Below, piece after piece: positions 44,467 through 55,007 of a DNA stretch of 64,000 nucleotides. The translations under genes and the position numbers were made by a program. Location of the stretch: positions 27,228 to 91,227 of the forward strand of contig CAMVRT010000009.1 in NCBI GenBank assembly GCA_947169975.1. Direction: 5' to 3'. Position 1 is the stretch's first letter, and every line of letters begins with the position of its first letter. The notes below the pieces were generated by a model that was not told where the DNA came from, ran no database searches, and saw nothing but the letters and a program-made list of their open reading frames with translations. Origin of the DNA: an uncultured Oscillospiraceae bacterium. GTDB taxonomy: Bacteria; Bacillota; Clostridia; Oscillospirales; Oscillospiraceae.

Positions 44467-45387
44467 TTACTTCTTGTCGCCCAGCAGCGCCTGGGCGCCG
44501 GCGGCGAGACCCGCCAGACCCTGCAGCTCGCTGGGGATGATGATCTTGGTAGCCTGACCGTCAGCCACCTTCTGCATGGCCTCCAGGGCCTTCAGCTTGA
44601 TGACCTGATCGTTGGGGGCGGCCTCATTCAGCAGCTTCAGGGAGTCAGCCAGAGCCTGCTGTACCTTCATGATGGAGGTGGCCTCGGCCTCGGCGGCCAT
44701 GATGCGGGCCTGCTTGGCGGCGTCGGCCTTCAGGATGGCGGACTGCTTCTCGCCCTCTGCCACCAGGATCTGGCTCTGCTTCTGGCCCTCAGCCTGCAGG
44801 ATGGCCTCGCGGCGCTCACGCTCGGCCTTCATCTGCTTCTCCATGGCGTTCTGGATCTCGCGGGGCGGCAGGATGTTCTTCAGCTCCACGCGGTTGACCT
44901 TGATGCCCCAGGGATCGGTGGCCTCGTCCAGAATGGCGCGCATCTTGGCGTTGATCACGTCGCGGCTGGTCAGGGACTGGTCCAGCTCCATCTCGCCGAT
45001 GATGTTACGCAGGGTGGTGGCAGTCAGATTCTCGATGGCGTTCATGGGGAATTCCACGCCGTAGGTGTACAGCTTGGGGTCGGTGATCTGGAAGTAGATC
45101 ACGGTGTCGATCTGCATGGTGACGTTATCCTTGGTGATCACGGGCTGGGGATCGAAGTCGGCTACCTGCTCCTTCAGGCTGACCTTCTTCACCACGCGCT
45201 CGATGAAGGGGATCTTCCAGTGCAGGCCGGTGCCCCACACGGCGTGGAAAGCGCCCAGGCGCTCCACCACGTAGGCCTTGGACTGCTGCACCACGTGGAT
45301 GTTGCTGATGATCACGATCAGGGCCAGGATCACCAGCGCGGCGATGGCAAGAAAGCCGGGCAGATTGTCGGTGATAGCGATATACAT
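44467..45387 (-). CDS. SPFH/Band 7 (stomatin/QmcA-type) membrane protein
   Basis: 306 residues. An N-terminal membrane helix (about 10-30) is followed by the SPFH domain (QQSKAYVVERLGAFHAVWGTGLHWKIPFIERV, and the TTLRNIIGEMELDQSLTSRD core) and a coiled-coil flotillin-like tail rich in Glu/Lys/Ala. Such proteins form membrane microdomain scaffolds. It follows an NfeD-domain ORF by 63 bases, the usual stomatin-NfeD pairing. GAGGAGAAAAAC precedes the ATG. Confidence 0.92.
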   Translation of the reverse strand: MYIAITDNLPGFLAIAALVILALIVIISNIHVVQQSKAYVVERLGAFHAVWGTGLHWKIPFIERVVKKVSLKEQVADFDPQPVITKDNVTMQIDTVIYFQITDPKLYTYGVEFPMNAIENLTATTLRNIIGEMELDQSLTSRDVINAKMRAILDEATDPWGIKVNRVELKNILPPREIQNAMEKQMKAERERREAILQAEGQKQSQILVAEGEKQSAILKADAAKQARIMAAEAEATSIMKVQQALADSLKLLNEAAPNDQVIKLKALEAMQKVADGQATKIIIPSELQGLAGLAAGAQALLGDKK

Positions 45388-45450
45388 GTTTTTCTCCTCC
45401 TCATATATTGTTCATTGGGTTTTGCTTATTGTTTCAGATTTCCGCCGGAC

Positions 45451-45906
45451 TCATTCTCCGGGCTTTTCCACAAAGAGCCGCACGCCCTCCATGCGCACCA
45501 CCCGCACCAGCGTTCCTGCGGGGATGGTGGATTCGTCCGCGCTGCGGGCGGACCAGGTCTTGCCGTCGATGTACACGGCGCCGGTGGGAACGGTGTTGTC
45601 GATGGCCTCCGTGACCCGCGCCGTGCCGCCCAGCACCCGGTCGGCGTTGGTGGCTACGTTGTCCTTCTTCATGCGCCTGACCAGCGGACGGGTGACGATC
45701 AGCGCCGCGATGGATATCACGAAGAATACCACCACCTGCAGCCAGATCGGGCCGCCCAGCACGGCGGTGATCAGACCGGCCACGCTGCCGATCACAAACC
45801 AGATGGACACCAGCCCCGCGGTGGCAGCCTCCGCCAGACCGAAAATAATGATGGCGGCGATCCAGACCACGGTCTCGGCACTCATGACAAATGTACCGAC
45901 ATTCAT
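45451..45906 (-). CDS. internal start: NfeD-type protein alone
   Basis: The ATG at 45904-45906 has AAGGAGG seven bases upstream, stronger than the site of the long ORF. Translation from here gives 151 residues starting MNVGTFVMSAETVVW, the expected NfeD-short form with four membrane segments and an OB fold. It is listed separately from the fusion because both products are possible. Confidence 0.55.
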   Translation of the reverse strand: MNVGTFVMSAETVVWIAAIIIFGLAEAATAGLVSIWFVIGSVAGLITAVLGGPIWLQVVVFFVISIAALIVTRPLVRRMKKDNVATNADRVLGGTARVTEAIDNTVPTGAVYIDGKTWSARSADESTIPAGTLVRVVRMEGVRLFVEKPGE

Positions 45907-46299
45907 TGCGCTTCCTCCTTTCAGGATTCGGGCCAGCAGAGCCGCCAGAAGTGCAATGCCTATCAGAACGACTCCGCCCAGCCATTTGTTTTTCGGAGAG
46001 AGATTGGAGAGGAACGCGGACACGGCGCTGGTCAGATTGCCGGACGGCGCCTTGGCTGCCGTTACTGCCGGCGGCTGCGGTGCAGCCTGCTCCGGCACCG
46101 GCGCTTCGTCGGCAAACAGCCGGCCGATGGGAACCTGAAAGCGGTTGCAGATATAGAGGATCTTCTCCACCTCCGGGTAGCCCCGGGAGGACTCCCATTT
46201 GCTCACCGCCTGCCGGGAGACGTTCAGCTCCTCGGCAAACTGTTCTTGGGTCAATCCGCTGCTGCGACGTACCTCCTGCAGCCGTTCACCAAATGACAT
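45451..46299 (-). CDS. XRE-type HTH regulator fused in frame to an NfeD-type membrane protein
   Basis: 282 residues in one frame. Residues 1-65 are a Cro/C1 helix-turn-helix (SGLTQEQFAEELNVSRQAVSKWE). A Pro/Ala linker follows, then a membrane helix (about 106-126). From Met132 come the NfeD membrane block (about 137-205) and a C-terminal OB fold (GGTARVTEAIDNTVPTGAVY, GTLVRVVRMEG). The codons just before Met132 spell AAAGGAGGAAGCGCA, a strong ribosome binding site, so NfeD (151 residues, start 45906) can also be made alone. In related genomes these are usually two genes, so this is either a true fusion or a lost stop codon. NfeD pairs with the Band 7 protein downstream. Confidence 0.8.
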   Translation of the reverse strand: MSFGERLQEVRRSSGLTQEQFAEELNVSRQAVSKWESSRGYPEVEKILYICNRFQVPIGRLFADEAPVPEQAAPQPPAVTAAKAPSGNLTSAVSAFLSNLSPKNKWLGGVVLIGIALLAALLARILKGGSAMNVGTFVMSAETVVWIAAIIIFGLAEAATAGLVSIWFVIGSVAGLITAVLGGPIWLQVVVFFVISIAALIVTRPLVRRMKKDNVATNADRVLGGTARVTEAIDNTVPTGAVYIDGKTWSARSADESTIPAGTLVRVVRMEGVRLFVEKPGE

Positions 46300-46330
46300 G
46301 CCTGTGTTTCCTCCGTTTCTCGATGGCTAA

Positions 46331-46336
46331 AGTATA
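46331..46336 (-). promoter_or_regulatory. candidate -10 of the XRE-NfeD gene
   Basis: TATACT on the minus strand, about 32 bases before the start. The -35 (GTGGTC, 46354-46359) is poor and abuts an operator-like repeat at 46360-46374. Confidence 0.45.
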
Positions 46337-46359
46337 GCAGATGCCGCCAAAAAGACCAC

Positions 46360-46415
46360 CAACTTGAAATTGCGCCGTTATTTTTTTCGACATTTTTCGC
46401 GCAACTTCAAGTTGC
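46360..46415. promoter_or_regulatory. pair of palindromic operator-like sites
   Basis: GCAACTTCAAGTTGC (46401-46415) is a perfect 15-base palindrome. CAACTTGAAATTGCG (46360-46374) is a near copy. They lie between the divergent XRE-NfeD and methyltransferase genes, a likely binding region for the XRE regulator itself. Confidence 0.6.
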
Positions 46416-46473
46416 ACGGCGTTTTTCTTATTATACACGAACAACAGCCCGGTTTCCACCCTTATTTTTCACC

Positions 46474-46502
46474 TTGCGCTTTTGAAAAAAGTCTACTATA
46501 CT
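46474..46502 (+). promoter_or_regulatory. sigma-A promoter of the methyltransferase gene
   Basis: TTGCGC (46474-46479), 17 bases, TATACT (46497-46502), 34 bases before the ATG. Confidence 0.7.
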
Positions 46503-46536
46503 GATATCTGTGAAAAAAGCGGAGAGGAGAAAACCG

Positions 46537-47655
46537 ATGCAAACCTATTTGATCCCCTGTCTGCTGGGACTGGAAAAGCTGGTGGGCGACGAGGTGCGCC
46601 ATTTGGGCCTGCAGGACGTGCAGGTGGAGAACGGCCGTGTCCTCTGCCGGGGCTCCGAGGCCGACTGCGCCCGGCTGAATATCAACCTGCGCTGCGGCGC
46701 CAGAGTGATACTGGTGCTGGGACAGTTCGAAGCCCGTACCTTTGAGGAGCTGTTTCAGGGCACCCGTGCCATCCCTTGGGAGGACTATCTGCCCCGCGAC
46801 GCCGCCTTCCCCGTGAAGGGCTACTCCATCTCCTCCCAGCTCTACGCCGTGTCCTCCTGCCAGGCCATCATCAAGAAGGCGGCGGTGGAGCGGATGAAGT
46901 CCCACTACCACATGGAGCAGTTCCCCGAGACCGGGGTGAAATATCAGATCCGCTTCTCCATCCAGAAGGATCAGGTGTTTATCGGCCTCGACACCAGCGG
47001 CGAGGGACTCTACAAGCGGGGCTACCGGGCCGTGGGCGTGGAGGCTCCCCTGCGGGAGACGCTGGCCGCCGCGCTGGTGATCCTCAGCCGCTACCGGGGC
47101 CGCGATCCCTTCTGCGATCCCTTCTGCGGCAGCGGCACCATCCCCATCGAGGCGGCACTGATCGCCAAGAACAGGGCGCCGGGCCTGCACCGCAGCTTCG
47201 ACGCCATGGACTGGGTCTTCCTGCCGCACTCTGTTTGGACGGATGCCAAAGATGAGGCCGTCAGCCGCGAGTTCCACGGCGAGTACGACATCTGGGGCGG
47301 CGACATCGACCCCAGGGCCGTGGCCATCGCCAGGGACAACGCCCGCAAGGCGGGGGTGGACGACGCGGTGCGCTTTGAGGTGGCGGACGTGAAGGACTTC
47401 CGCCGCAGCAGCGAGTACGGCCAGCTGGTCACCAACCCGCCCTACGGCGAGCGGCTGCTGGAGAAGGAGGAGGCCGAGGAGCTGTACCGCGTTCTGGGCA
47501 AGGTGTGGCGCGGCCTGCCGCCCAAATGGCGGACGCTGGTGCTCAGCAGCCACACGGAGTTCGAGCGCACCTTCGGCAAAACGGCGGATAAGAAGCGCAA
47601 GCTCTACAACGGCATGATCAAGTGCGACGTTTTTATGTACGGCGACCGGGTATAA
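46537..47655 (+). CDS. THUMP-domain class I rRNA methyltransferase (RlmL/YpsC type)
   Basis: 372 residues. A THUMP RNA-binding domain (about 40-155) is followed by a Rossmann methyltransferase with FCDPFCGSGTIPIEAA (SAM binding), GGDIDPRAVAIARDNA and the N6-adenine/guanine type catalytic motif VTNPPYGERL. This family methylates 23S rRNA guanines. The ATG at 46537 with GGAGAGGAGA upstream is chosen over an upstream start at 46510. Confidence 0.9.
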   Translation: MQTYLIPCLLGLEKLVGDEVRHLGLQDVQVENGRVLCRGSEADCARLNINLRCGARVILVLGQFEARTFEELFQGTRAIPWEDYLPRDAAFPVKGYSISSQLYAVSSCQAIIKKAAVERMKSHYHMEQFPETGVKYQIRFSIQKDQVFIGLDTSGEGLYKRGYRAVGVEAPLRETLAAALVILSRYRGRDPFCDPFCGSGTIPIEAALIAKNRAPGLHRSFDAMDWVFLPHSVWTDAKDEAVSREFHGEYDIWGGDIDPRAVAIARDNARKAGVDDAVRFEVADVKDFRRSSEYGQLVTNPPYGERLLEKEEAEELYRVLGKVWRGLPPKWRTLVLSSHTEFERTFGKTADKKRKLYNGMIKCDVFMYGDRV

Positions 47656-47692
47656 AGAGAGAATACAGACTGATTTCGGGAGGGATCACCCT

Positions 47693-48658
47693 ATGAAGCA
47701 CGTCTTTATCATCAACCCCGCGGCAGGGAAGAAGGACAGCACCCAAAAGATCTACGCCATGGCTGAGCGGCTTCGTGCCGACCACGGCCAGGACGTGGAG
47801 TGCATCCTCACCAAGCGACAGGGCCATGCCACAGAGATTGCCCGCAGACTCTGTGAGGATGGCGGCGAGCTGCGGTTCTACGCCTGCGGCGGCGACGGCA
47901 CCATCAACGAGGTGGCCAACGGCATCCTTGGCTATGACAACGCCGCCATGACCTGCATTCCCGTGGGCACCGGCAATGACTTCCTGAAAAATTTCGGCCC
48001 CGACGCCGCCCTGTTCTCCGACGCGGAGAACCTGTGGGACGGCCCGGAGTTCCCCATCGACGTCATCGACGTCAACGGCCGCGCCGCGCTGACCATTGCC
48101 TGTGCCGGACTGGACGCCCGGGTGGCCCGCGACGTACATAAATACGGCGAAAGTCCCCTGCTCACCGGCAAGGGCAGCTACGTGGCGGCGCTGATCGTGA
48201 ATTTCCTGTTCCGCAGCATTTCCTCCCACTGGACGGTGGAGCTGGACGGCAGAGCGGCGGAGGACGACTACGCCGTTATCACGGCCTGCAACGGCCGCTA
48301 TTACGGCGGCGGCTTTATGCCTGTAGCGGAGGCCCGGATGGACGACGGCGTGCTGAACACCCTGATCGTCAGGAAGGTCAGCCGACCCGCATTTTTGAAA
48401 TTTGTGGGGCCTTACTCCAAGGGTGAATACTATAAATTCCCACAGTTGGCCACCTGCTATATGCCGAAAAACGTCCGCATTTTTTCGGAAAAGCCGGATA
48501 TCGTCACCTGCCTGGACGGTGAGATTCTTGTTTCCGACGATGTGACCATCCGCCTGAGCGACAGGCGGCTGAACTTCTTTGGGCCTCCGGGCTGCAGCTG
48601 CAACGCCACCGCCCGGGGCGAAGCGCCTGCCGCGGAGCAGGAGTTTGCCGCGGTGTGA
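47693..48658 (+). CDS. diacylglycerol kinase-type lipid kinase
   Basis: 321 residues of the DgkB/YegS family. FIINPAAGKKDS, the catalytic-loop GGDGTINEVANG and GTGNDFLKNF are visible, with a beta-sandwich C-terminal domain. It probably phosphorylates diacylglycerol or a related lipid in the cytoplasm. It ends with an extra Cys/Ala-rich tail of about 20 residues. GGGAGGGATCACCC precedes the ATG. Confidence 0.88.
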   Translation: MKHVFIINPAAGKKDSTQKIYAMAERLRADHGQDVECILTKRQGHATEIARRLCEDGGELRFYACGGDGTINEVANGILGYDNAAMTCIPVGTGNDFLKNFGPDAALFSDAENLWDGPEFPIDVIDVNGRAALTIACAGLDARVARDVHKYGESPLLTGKGSYVAALIVNFLFRSISSHWTVELDGRAAEDDYAVITACNGRYYGGGFMPVAEARMDDGVLNTLIVRKVSRPAFLKFVGPYSKGEYYKFPQLATCYMPKNVRIFSEKPDIVTCLDGEILVSDDVTIRLSDRRLNFFGPPGCSCNATARGEAPAAEQEFAAV

Positions 48659-48709
48659 GATGCGGTTTTTAACATTTTGTGAAATTTTGCTTTTTTTCTG
48701 TTTTTCCCC

Positions 48710-48737
48710 TTGCAAATCCGAATTGTTGTGGTATGAT
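48710..48737 (+). promoter_or_regulatory. sigma-A promoter of groES-groEL
   Basis: TTGCAA (48710-48715), 16 bases, TATGAT (48732-48737), directly before the CIRCE element. Confidence 0.75.
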
Positions 48738-48745
48738 AAACAGCG

Positions 48746-48772
48746 TTAGCACTCCTGCTTTTTGAGTGCTAA
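48746..48772 (+). promoter_or_regulatory. CIRCE element (HrcA operator)
   Basis: TTAGCACTC-N9-GAGTGCTAA, an exact CIRCE inverted repeat, extended by outer pairs to AGCG/CGCT. HrcA binding here represses groESL until heat shock. Confidence 0.97.
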
Positions 48773-48778
48773 CGCTGA

Positions 48779-49102
<324 letters not shown>

Positions 49103-49109
49103 AAAAGTA

Positions 49110-50939
<1,830 letters not shown>

Positions 50940-50963
50940 TCCGTGTAAAAAACACATTCGTGA

Positions 50964-51009
50964 GAAGGAACCGCTGCAAAATGAAGGTTTTGCAGCGGTT
51001 CCTTCTTTT
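50964..51009 (+). terminator. intrinsic terminator of groESL
   Basis: A perfect 18-bp stem (50964-50981 with 50988-51005) with a 6-base loop followed by TTTTG. Confidence 0.92.
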
Positions 51010-51055
51010 GCTTTCGGAGAGAAATCACCTTCTTTTGCTTTCGGAGAGAAATCAC
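51002..51055 (+). repeat. 27-bp perfect tandem duplication
   Basis: CTTCTTTTGCTTTCGGAGAG plus seven bases occurs twice without a gap (51002-51028, 51029-51055). It begins in the terminator stem and ends four bases before the -35 of gdpP, so it is probably a recent slippage event. Confidence 0.9.
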
Positions 51056-51058
51056 TTA

Positions 51059-51087
51059 TTGAAGATAGAAAACATCTGTGGTATAAT
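51059..51087 (+). promoter_or_regulatory. sigma-A promoter of the gdpP operon
   Basis: TTGAAG (51059-51064), 17 bases, TATAAT (51082-51087). Confidence 0.8.
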
Positions 51088-51140
51088 AAATTGCTTATAG
51101 AATACCCAACGCGCGTTTCGGCGCGGAAGGAGGAATGACG

Positions 51141-53126
51141 GTGAATAAAAAGCTGGGACGGATTATGCGCACCAACACTGCGCTGTATCTGGCGTGTCTG
51201 ATGCTCTTTACGGCGCTGGGATTCCTGGTGGATACCCGGCTGGGTATCCTGGAGGCCGTTCTGTCGCTGGGGATCTTTCTCCTGAGCCTGCACCGCAGCA
51301 AGCGTACCCAGCAGACCGTGCGGCAGTATATGGATCGCATGGCCGGCGGCATGGATTCCGCCCGATCTTCCAATATGCTGTACGCGCCGCTGCCCATGGT
51401 GGTATTCAATGCCCAGACCGACGAGGTGGTCTGGGGCAACGACGAGTTTGTGCAGCTTGCCGGGAAGAAGGACAGCCTGTTTGAGTCCCGGATGGAGACG
51501 GTGGTCCCCGGCTTCCGCAAGAGCTGGCTCATGGAGGGAAAGCGGGAGTGCCCGGAGCTGGTGGGCTGGAACCACCGGCTGTACCGGGTGTCGGGCGTCC
51601 TCAGCCGCCCGGAGGAGCTTACCCGGGGCGACGAAATGATGGCCATCACCTACTGGATGGACGTCACCGAGAGCGAGCAAATGCGCACCACACTGGAGAT
51701 GACCCGTCCGGTACTGGCCATCCTGATGGTGGACAACTACGAGGAGCTGATGAAGGCCTGCCCCGAGAGCAAGCGCTCGGCTGTGGTTGCCGCACTGGAG
51801 GAGAAGATGAACGCCTGGGCCGCCGACTCCGGCGGACTGCTGCTGAGCTACGACCGCGACCGGTATCTGTTCCTCTTTGAAGAAAAAAGCTTTCCCGACT
51901 TTGCCGAGCATCGTTTCCATGTGCTGGATACGGTGCGCGAGGTGGTAGCCGGCGAGGGCGTAGCCGCTACCCTGTCCATCGGCGTCGGCCGGGACGGCGA
52001 CGGCTTTGAGGCGCTGTTCAAAAACGCCACCATGGCCCTGGAGATGGCCCTGTCCCGGGGCGGCGATCAGGCCGTGGTGAAGGATCGGGAGAACTTCTCC
52101 TTCTACGGCGGCCGCGCCAAGACCACGGAAAAGCGCACCAAGGTCAAGTCCCGCGTTATGGCCAACGCGCTGGGCGAGCTCATCGACGACGCCAGACAGG
52201 TCTACGTCATGGGCCATAAATACGCCGACATGGACTCCCTTGGCGCGGCGGCGGGCATCTGCTGCATCGCCAGAAAGCGGGGAAAGAAGGCCCAGATCGT
52301 CATCGATACGGAAAAGAACGCCGTGATGCCCATGCTGCGCCGACTGATGGAACTGCCGGAATATGAGGGCGTCTTCATCAGCGGCAGCGAGGCCTTTTTG
52401 AGGGCGCAGAACGGCGCACTGCTGGTGGTGGTGGATACCAACCGGCCCGGCAGCGTGGAGTCCGAGCAGCTGCTGGAGACCTGCAACCGGGTGGCGGTTA
52501 TCGACCACCACCGCCGGGGCAGCAGTTACATCGAGAAGATGGCCCTGAACTACCACGAGCCCTATGCCTCCTCCGCCAGCGAGCTGGTGACGGAGCTGCT
52601 GCAGTATCTCGTGGAGCCGGTGAATCTGCTGCGCGCCGAGTCGGAGGCGCTGCTGGCCGGCATCGTGCTGGACACCAAGAACTTCACCAACCGCACCGGC
52701 GGCCGCACCTTCGAGGCGGCAGCCTATCTGCGCCGCGCCGGCGCCGACACCCAGGAGGTGCAGCGCATCTTCCAGAGCGACCTTCCGTCCATGATCACCC
52801 GCTATGACATCATCCGCAAGGCGGAGCTGTACCACGAGGATATCGCCATTGCCGCGCTGAACGAGGAGTACGACCGCGTCACCGCCGCCAAGGCGGCTGA
52901 CGAGCTGCTGACGCTCCAGGGCGTGCAGGCCTCCTTCGTGATGTACAGGAAGGGGGACGGGGTGTACATTTCCGCCCGCTCTCTGGGCGAGATCAACGTC
53001 CAGGTCATTGTGGAGGCGCTGGGCGGCGGCGGCAATTCCACCTCTGCCGGCGGCGAGCTGCCCGGCAGACGGGTGGACGAGGTCAAGGAGATGCTTCTGA
53101 CCCAGATCGACAACTACTTTGCATAA
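51141..53126 (+). CDS. gdpP: GdpP-type c-di-AMP phosphodiesterase
   Basis: 661 residues. Two N-terminal membrane helices, a PAS-like domain (about 80-150), a degenerate GGDEF domain (about 170-300), a DHH domain (about 335-500, with YADMDSLGAA, VVDTNRPG and IDHHRRG) and a DHHA1 domain with GGGGNSTSAGG. It degrades the second messenger c-di-AMP. The GTG at 51141 is chosen: AAGGAGG at 51127-51133 is seven bases from it but only one base from the in-frame ATG at 51135. It precedes rplI, the common gdpP-rplI-dnaB order. Confidence 0.92.
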   Translation: MNKKLGRIMRTNTALYLACLMLFTALGFLVDTRLGILEAVLSLGIFLLSLHRSKRTQQTVRQYMDRMAGGMDSARSSNMLYAPLPMVVFNAQTDEVVWGNDEFVQLAGKKDSLFESRMETVVPGFRKSWLMEGKRECPELVGWNHRLYRVSGVLSRPEELTRGDEMMAITYWMDVTESEQMRTTLEMTRPVLAILMVDNYEELMKACPESKRSAVVAALEEKMNAWAADSGGLLLSYDRDRYLFLFEEKSFPDFAEHRFHVLDTVREVVAGEGVAATLSIGVGRDGDGFEALFKNATMALEMALSRGGDQAVVKDRENFSFYGGRAKTTEKRTKVKSRVMANALGELIDDARQVYVMGHKYADMDSLGAAAGICCIARKRGKKAQIVIDTEKNAVMPMLRRLMELPEYEGVFISGSEAFLRAQNGALLVVVDTNRPGSVESEQLLETCNRVAVIDHHRRGSSYIEKMALNYHEPYASSASELVTELLQYLVEPVNLLRAESEALLAGIVLDTKNFTNRTGGRTFEAAAYLRRAGADTQEVQRIFQSDLPSMITRYDIIRKAELYHEDIAIAALNEEYDRVTAAKAADELLTLQGVQASFVMYRKGDGVYISARSLGEINVQVIVEALGGGGNSTSAGGELPGRRVDEVKEMLLTQIDNYFA

Positions 53127-53162
53127 GTAACCGAATTCATTACCGGAAAGGATCGACATACC

Positions 53163-53612
53163 ATGAGAGTGATTCTGAAACAAGATGTTAAGGGCAAGGG
53201 CAAGAAAGGCCAGATGATCGAGGTGGCGGAGGGCTACGCCCGCAATTTCCTGCTGCCCCGCGGCCTGGCGGCTCTGGCCACCACCGACGCGGTGAACACC
53301 ATGCGCCTGCAGGAGAAGGCAAAGGCCCGGGCCGATGCTGAGGCCAAAGCCAACGCCTCCGCACTGGCCGAGCAGCTGAAGAACTGCCAGGTGAAGATCC
53401 CCGCCCGGGGCGGTGAGGGCGGCCGTCTGTTCGGCGCTGTCACCACCAAGGAGATCGCCGCCGCGCTGGCCGAGCAGTATCAGGTGGAGATCGACAGCAA
53501 GAAGCTGGTGCTGGACGAGCCCATCAAGTCCTTCGGCGCGTACCAGGTGAAGGCAAAGCTGGGCTATGAGATCAGCGGCACGGTCTACGTGATGGTGACG
53601 GAGGCCAGGTAA
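53163..53612 (+). CDS. rplI: 50S ribosomal protein L9
   Basis: 149 residues. The N-terminal [21 protein letters not shown] and [14 protein letters not shown] are diagnostic, followed by the long connecting helix and C-terminal domain. GGAAAGGATC lies upstream. It is between gdpP (36 bases) and dnaB (33 bases). Confidence 0.97.
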   Translation: MRVILKQDVKGKGKKGQMIEVAEGYARNFLLPRGLAALATTDAVNTMRLQEKAKARADAEAKANASALAEQLKNCQVKIPARGGEGGRLFGAVTTKEIAAALAEQYQVEIDSKKLVLDEPIKSFGAYQVKAKLGYEISGTVYVMVTEAR

Positions 53613-53645
53613 CTCCCTGCATTTTTTCAGGAAGAAGGTGTTTTC

Positions 53646-55004
53646 ATGCCCATGGAGGATCAACTGCTGGGCCGCGCCTTGCCACACTCCCCGGAGGCGG
53701 AGCAGGCGGTGCTGGGCTCCATGCTCATCGACGCGGACTGCATCAAGGACGTGATGGAAAAGCTGCAGGCGGAGGATTTCTACCTGCAGCAGAACCGCGA
53801 TATCTTCGAGACCATCTACTCCATGTTTATCTACTCCAAGCCGGTGGACGGCGTTACCGTGGCCGGGGAAATGGAGAAGGCGGGCACTGCCAACGAGAAC
53901 ACCCGCAGCTACCTGCTGCAGCTGATGGAGGTGACGCCCACCTCCGCCAACGTGATGGAGTATGTCCGCATGGTGCGGGAGAAGTCTCTGATGCGCTCGG
54001 TAGCCGCCGCGGCGGCGGACATCACTGCCGAGGTGCAGAAGGGCGTGGGCTCTGCCCAGGGCATGCTGGAGCTGGCCGAGCAGAAGATTTTTGACATTCG
54101 CCGCGGCCGCAGCGGTCAGGGTATGACGCCCATCAATCTGGTGCTGCAGACCGTAATGGATCACTTGGCCGAGATCTCGGCCAGAGGCGGCGAGCTGCCG
54201 GGCCTGCCCACCGGCTTTGCCGGACTGGATCAGCTGATCAACGGTCTGGGCAAGTCCCATCTGGTGATCCTGGCTGCCCGTCCCGGTGTCGGCAAGACAA
54301 CCATGGCGCTGAATATTGCCCTGCATGTGGCAAAAAACAACAAGAAGACGGTAGCAATTTTCTCGCTGGAAATGCCGAAGGAGGAGTTGGCCACGCGCCT
54401 GATTGCCAGCGAGGGCCTGGTGGAGAACGAGCGCCTCGCCCGGGGCAATCTGCGGGAGAGCGACTGGGAGAAGATCGGTCAGGCAGCCTCCGTCATCAGC
54501 CAGACCGACATCCGGGTGGACGACAACGCCATGCTCACCGTGGCGGAGATGAACGCCAAGTGCCGCCGGCTGGACAATCTGGGTCTGGTGGTCATCGACT
54601 ACCTGCAGCTGATGAACGGCGCGGACAATCAGGACAACAAGGGCGAGAACCGGCAGAACGAGGTGTCCAAGATGTCCCGTATGCTGAAGATCATGGCCAA
54701 GGATCTGAACGTGCCGGTGCTGTGCCTGAGCCAGCTGAGCCGTGCCAATGAGAAGCGCACCGGCGACAAGCGGCCGATGCTGTCTGACCTGCGCGACTCC
54801 GGCGCCATCGAGCAGGACGCCGACGTGGTCATGTTCCTGTATCAGGACAAGGAGGAAGCACAGGAGAGCGGCCGCAGCGACGTGGTGGAGTGCAATGTGG
54901 AGAAGAACCGCCACGGCGGCACCGGCCGTGTGCTGCTGAAGTGGATGCCCCAGTTCTACACCTTCAATTCTGTGGAGGAGCGCTACGAGGAGCTGGAGGA
55001 GTAA
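53646..55004 (+). CDS. dnaB: replicative DNA helicase DnaB
   Basis: 452 residues. The N-terminal DnaB domain (PHSPEAEQAVLGSMLID) is followed by a RecA-like C-terminal domain with Walker A AARPGVGKTTMALN, Walker B LVVIDYLQLM, and SDLRDSGAIEQDAD and VECNVEKNRHGGTG. It is the hexameric replication-fork helicase. Firmicutes call the homologue dnaC in Bacillus. Confidence 0.97.
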   Translation: MPMEDQLLGRALPHSPEAEQAVLGSMLIDADCIKDVMEKLQAEDFYLQQNRDIFETIYSMFIYSKPVDGVTVAGEMEKAGTANENTRSYLLQLMEVTPTSANVMEYVRMVREKSLMRSVAAAAADITAEVQKGVGSAQGMLELAEQKIFDIRRGRSGQGMTPINLVLQTVMDHLAEISARGGELPGLPTGFAGLDQLINGLGKSHLVILAARPGVGKTTMALNIALHVAKNNKKTVAIFSLEMPKEELATRLIASEGLVENERLARGNLRESDWEKIGQAASVISQTDIRVDDNAMLTVAEMNAKCRRLDNLGLVVIDYLQLMNGADNQDNKGENRQNEVSKMSRMLKIMAKDLNVPVLCLSQLSRANEKRTGDKRPMLSDLRDSGAIEQDADVVMFLYQDKEEAQESGRSDVVECNVEKNRHGGTGRVLLKWMPQFYTFNSVEERYEELEE

Positions 55005-55007
55005 GGC

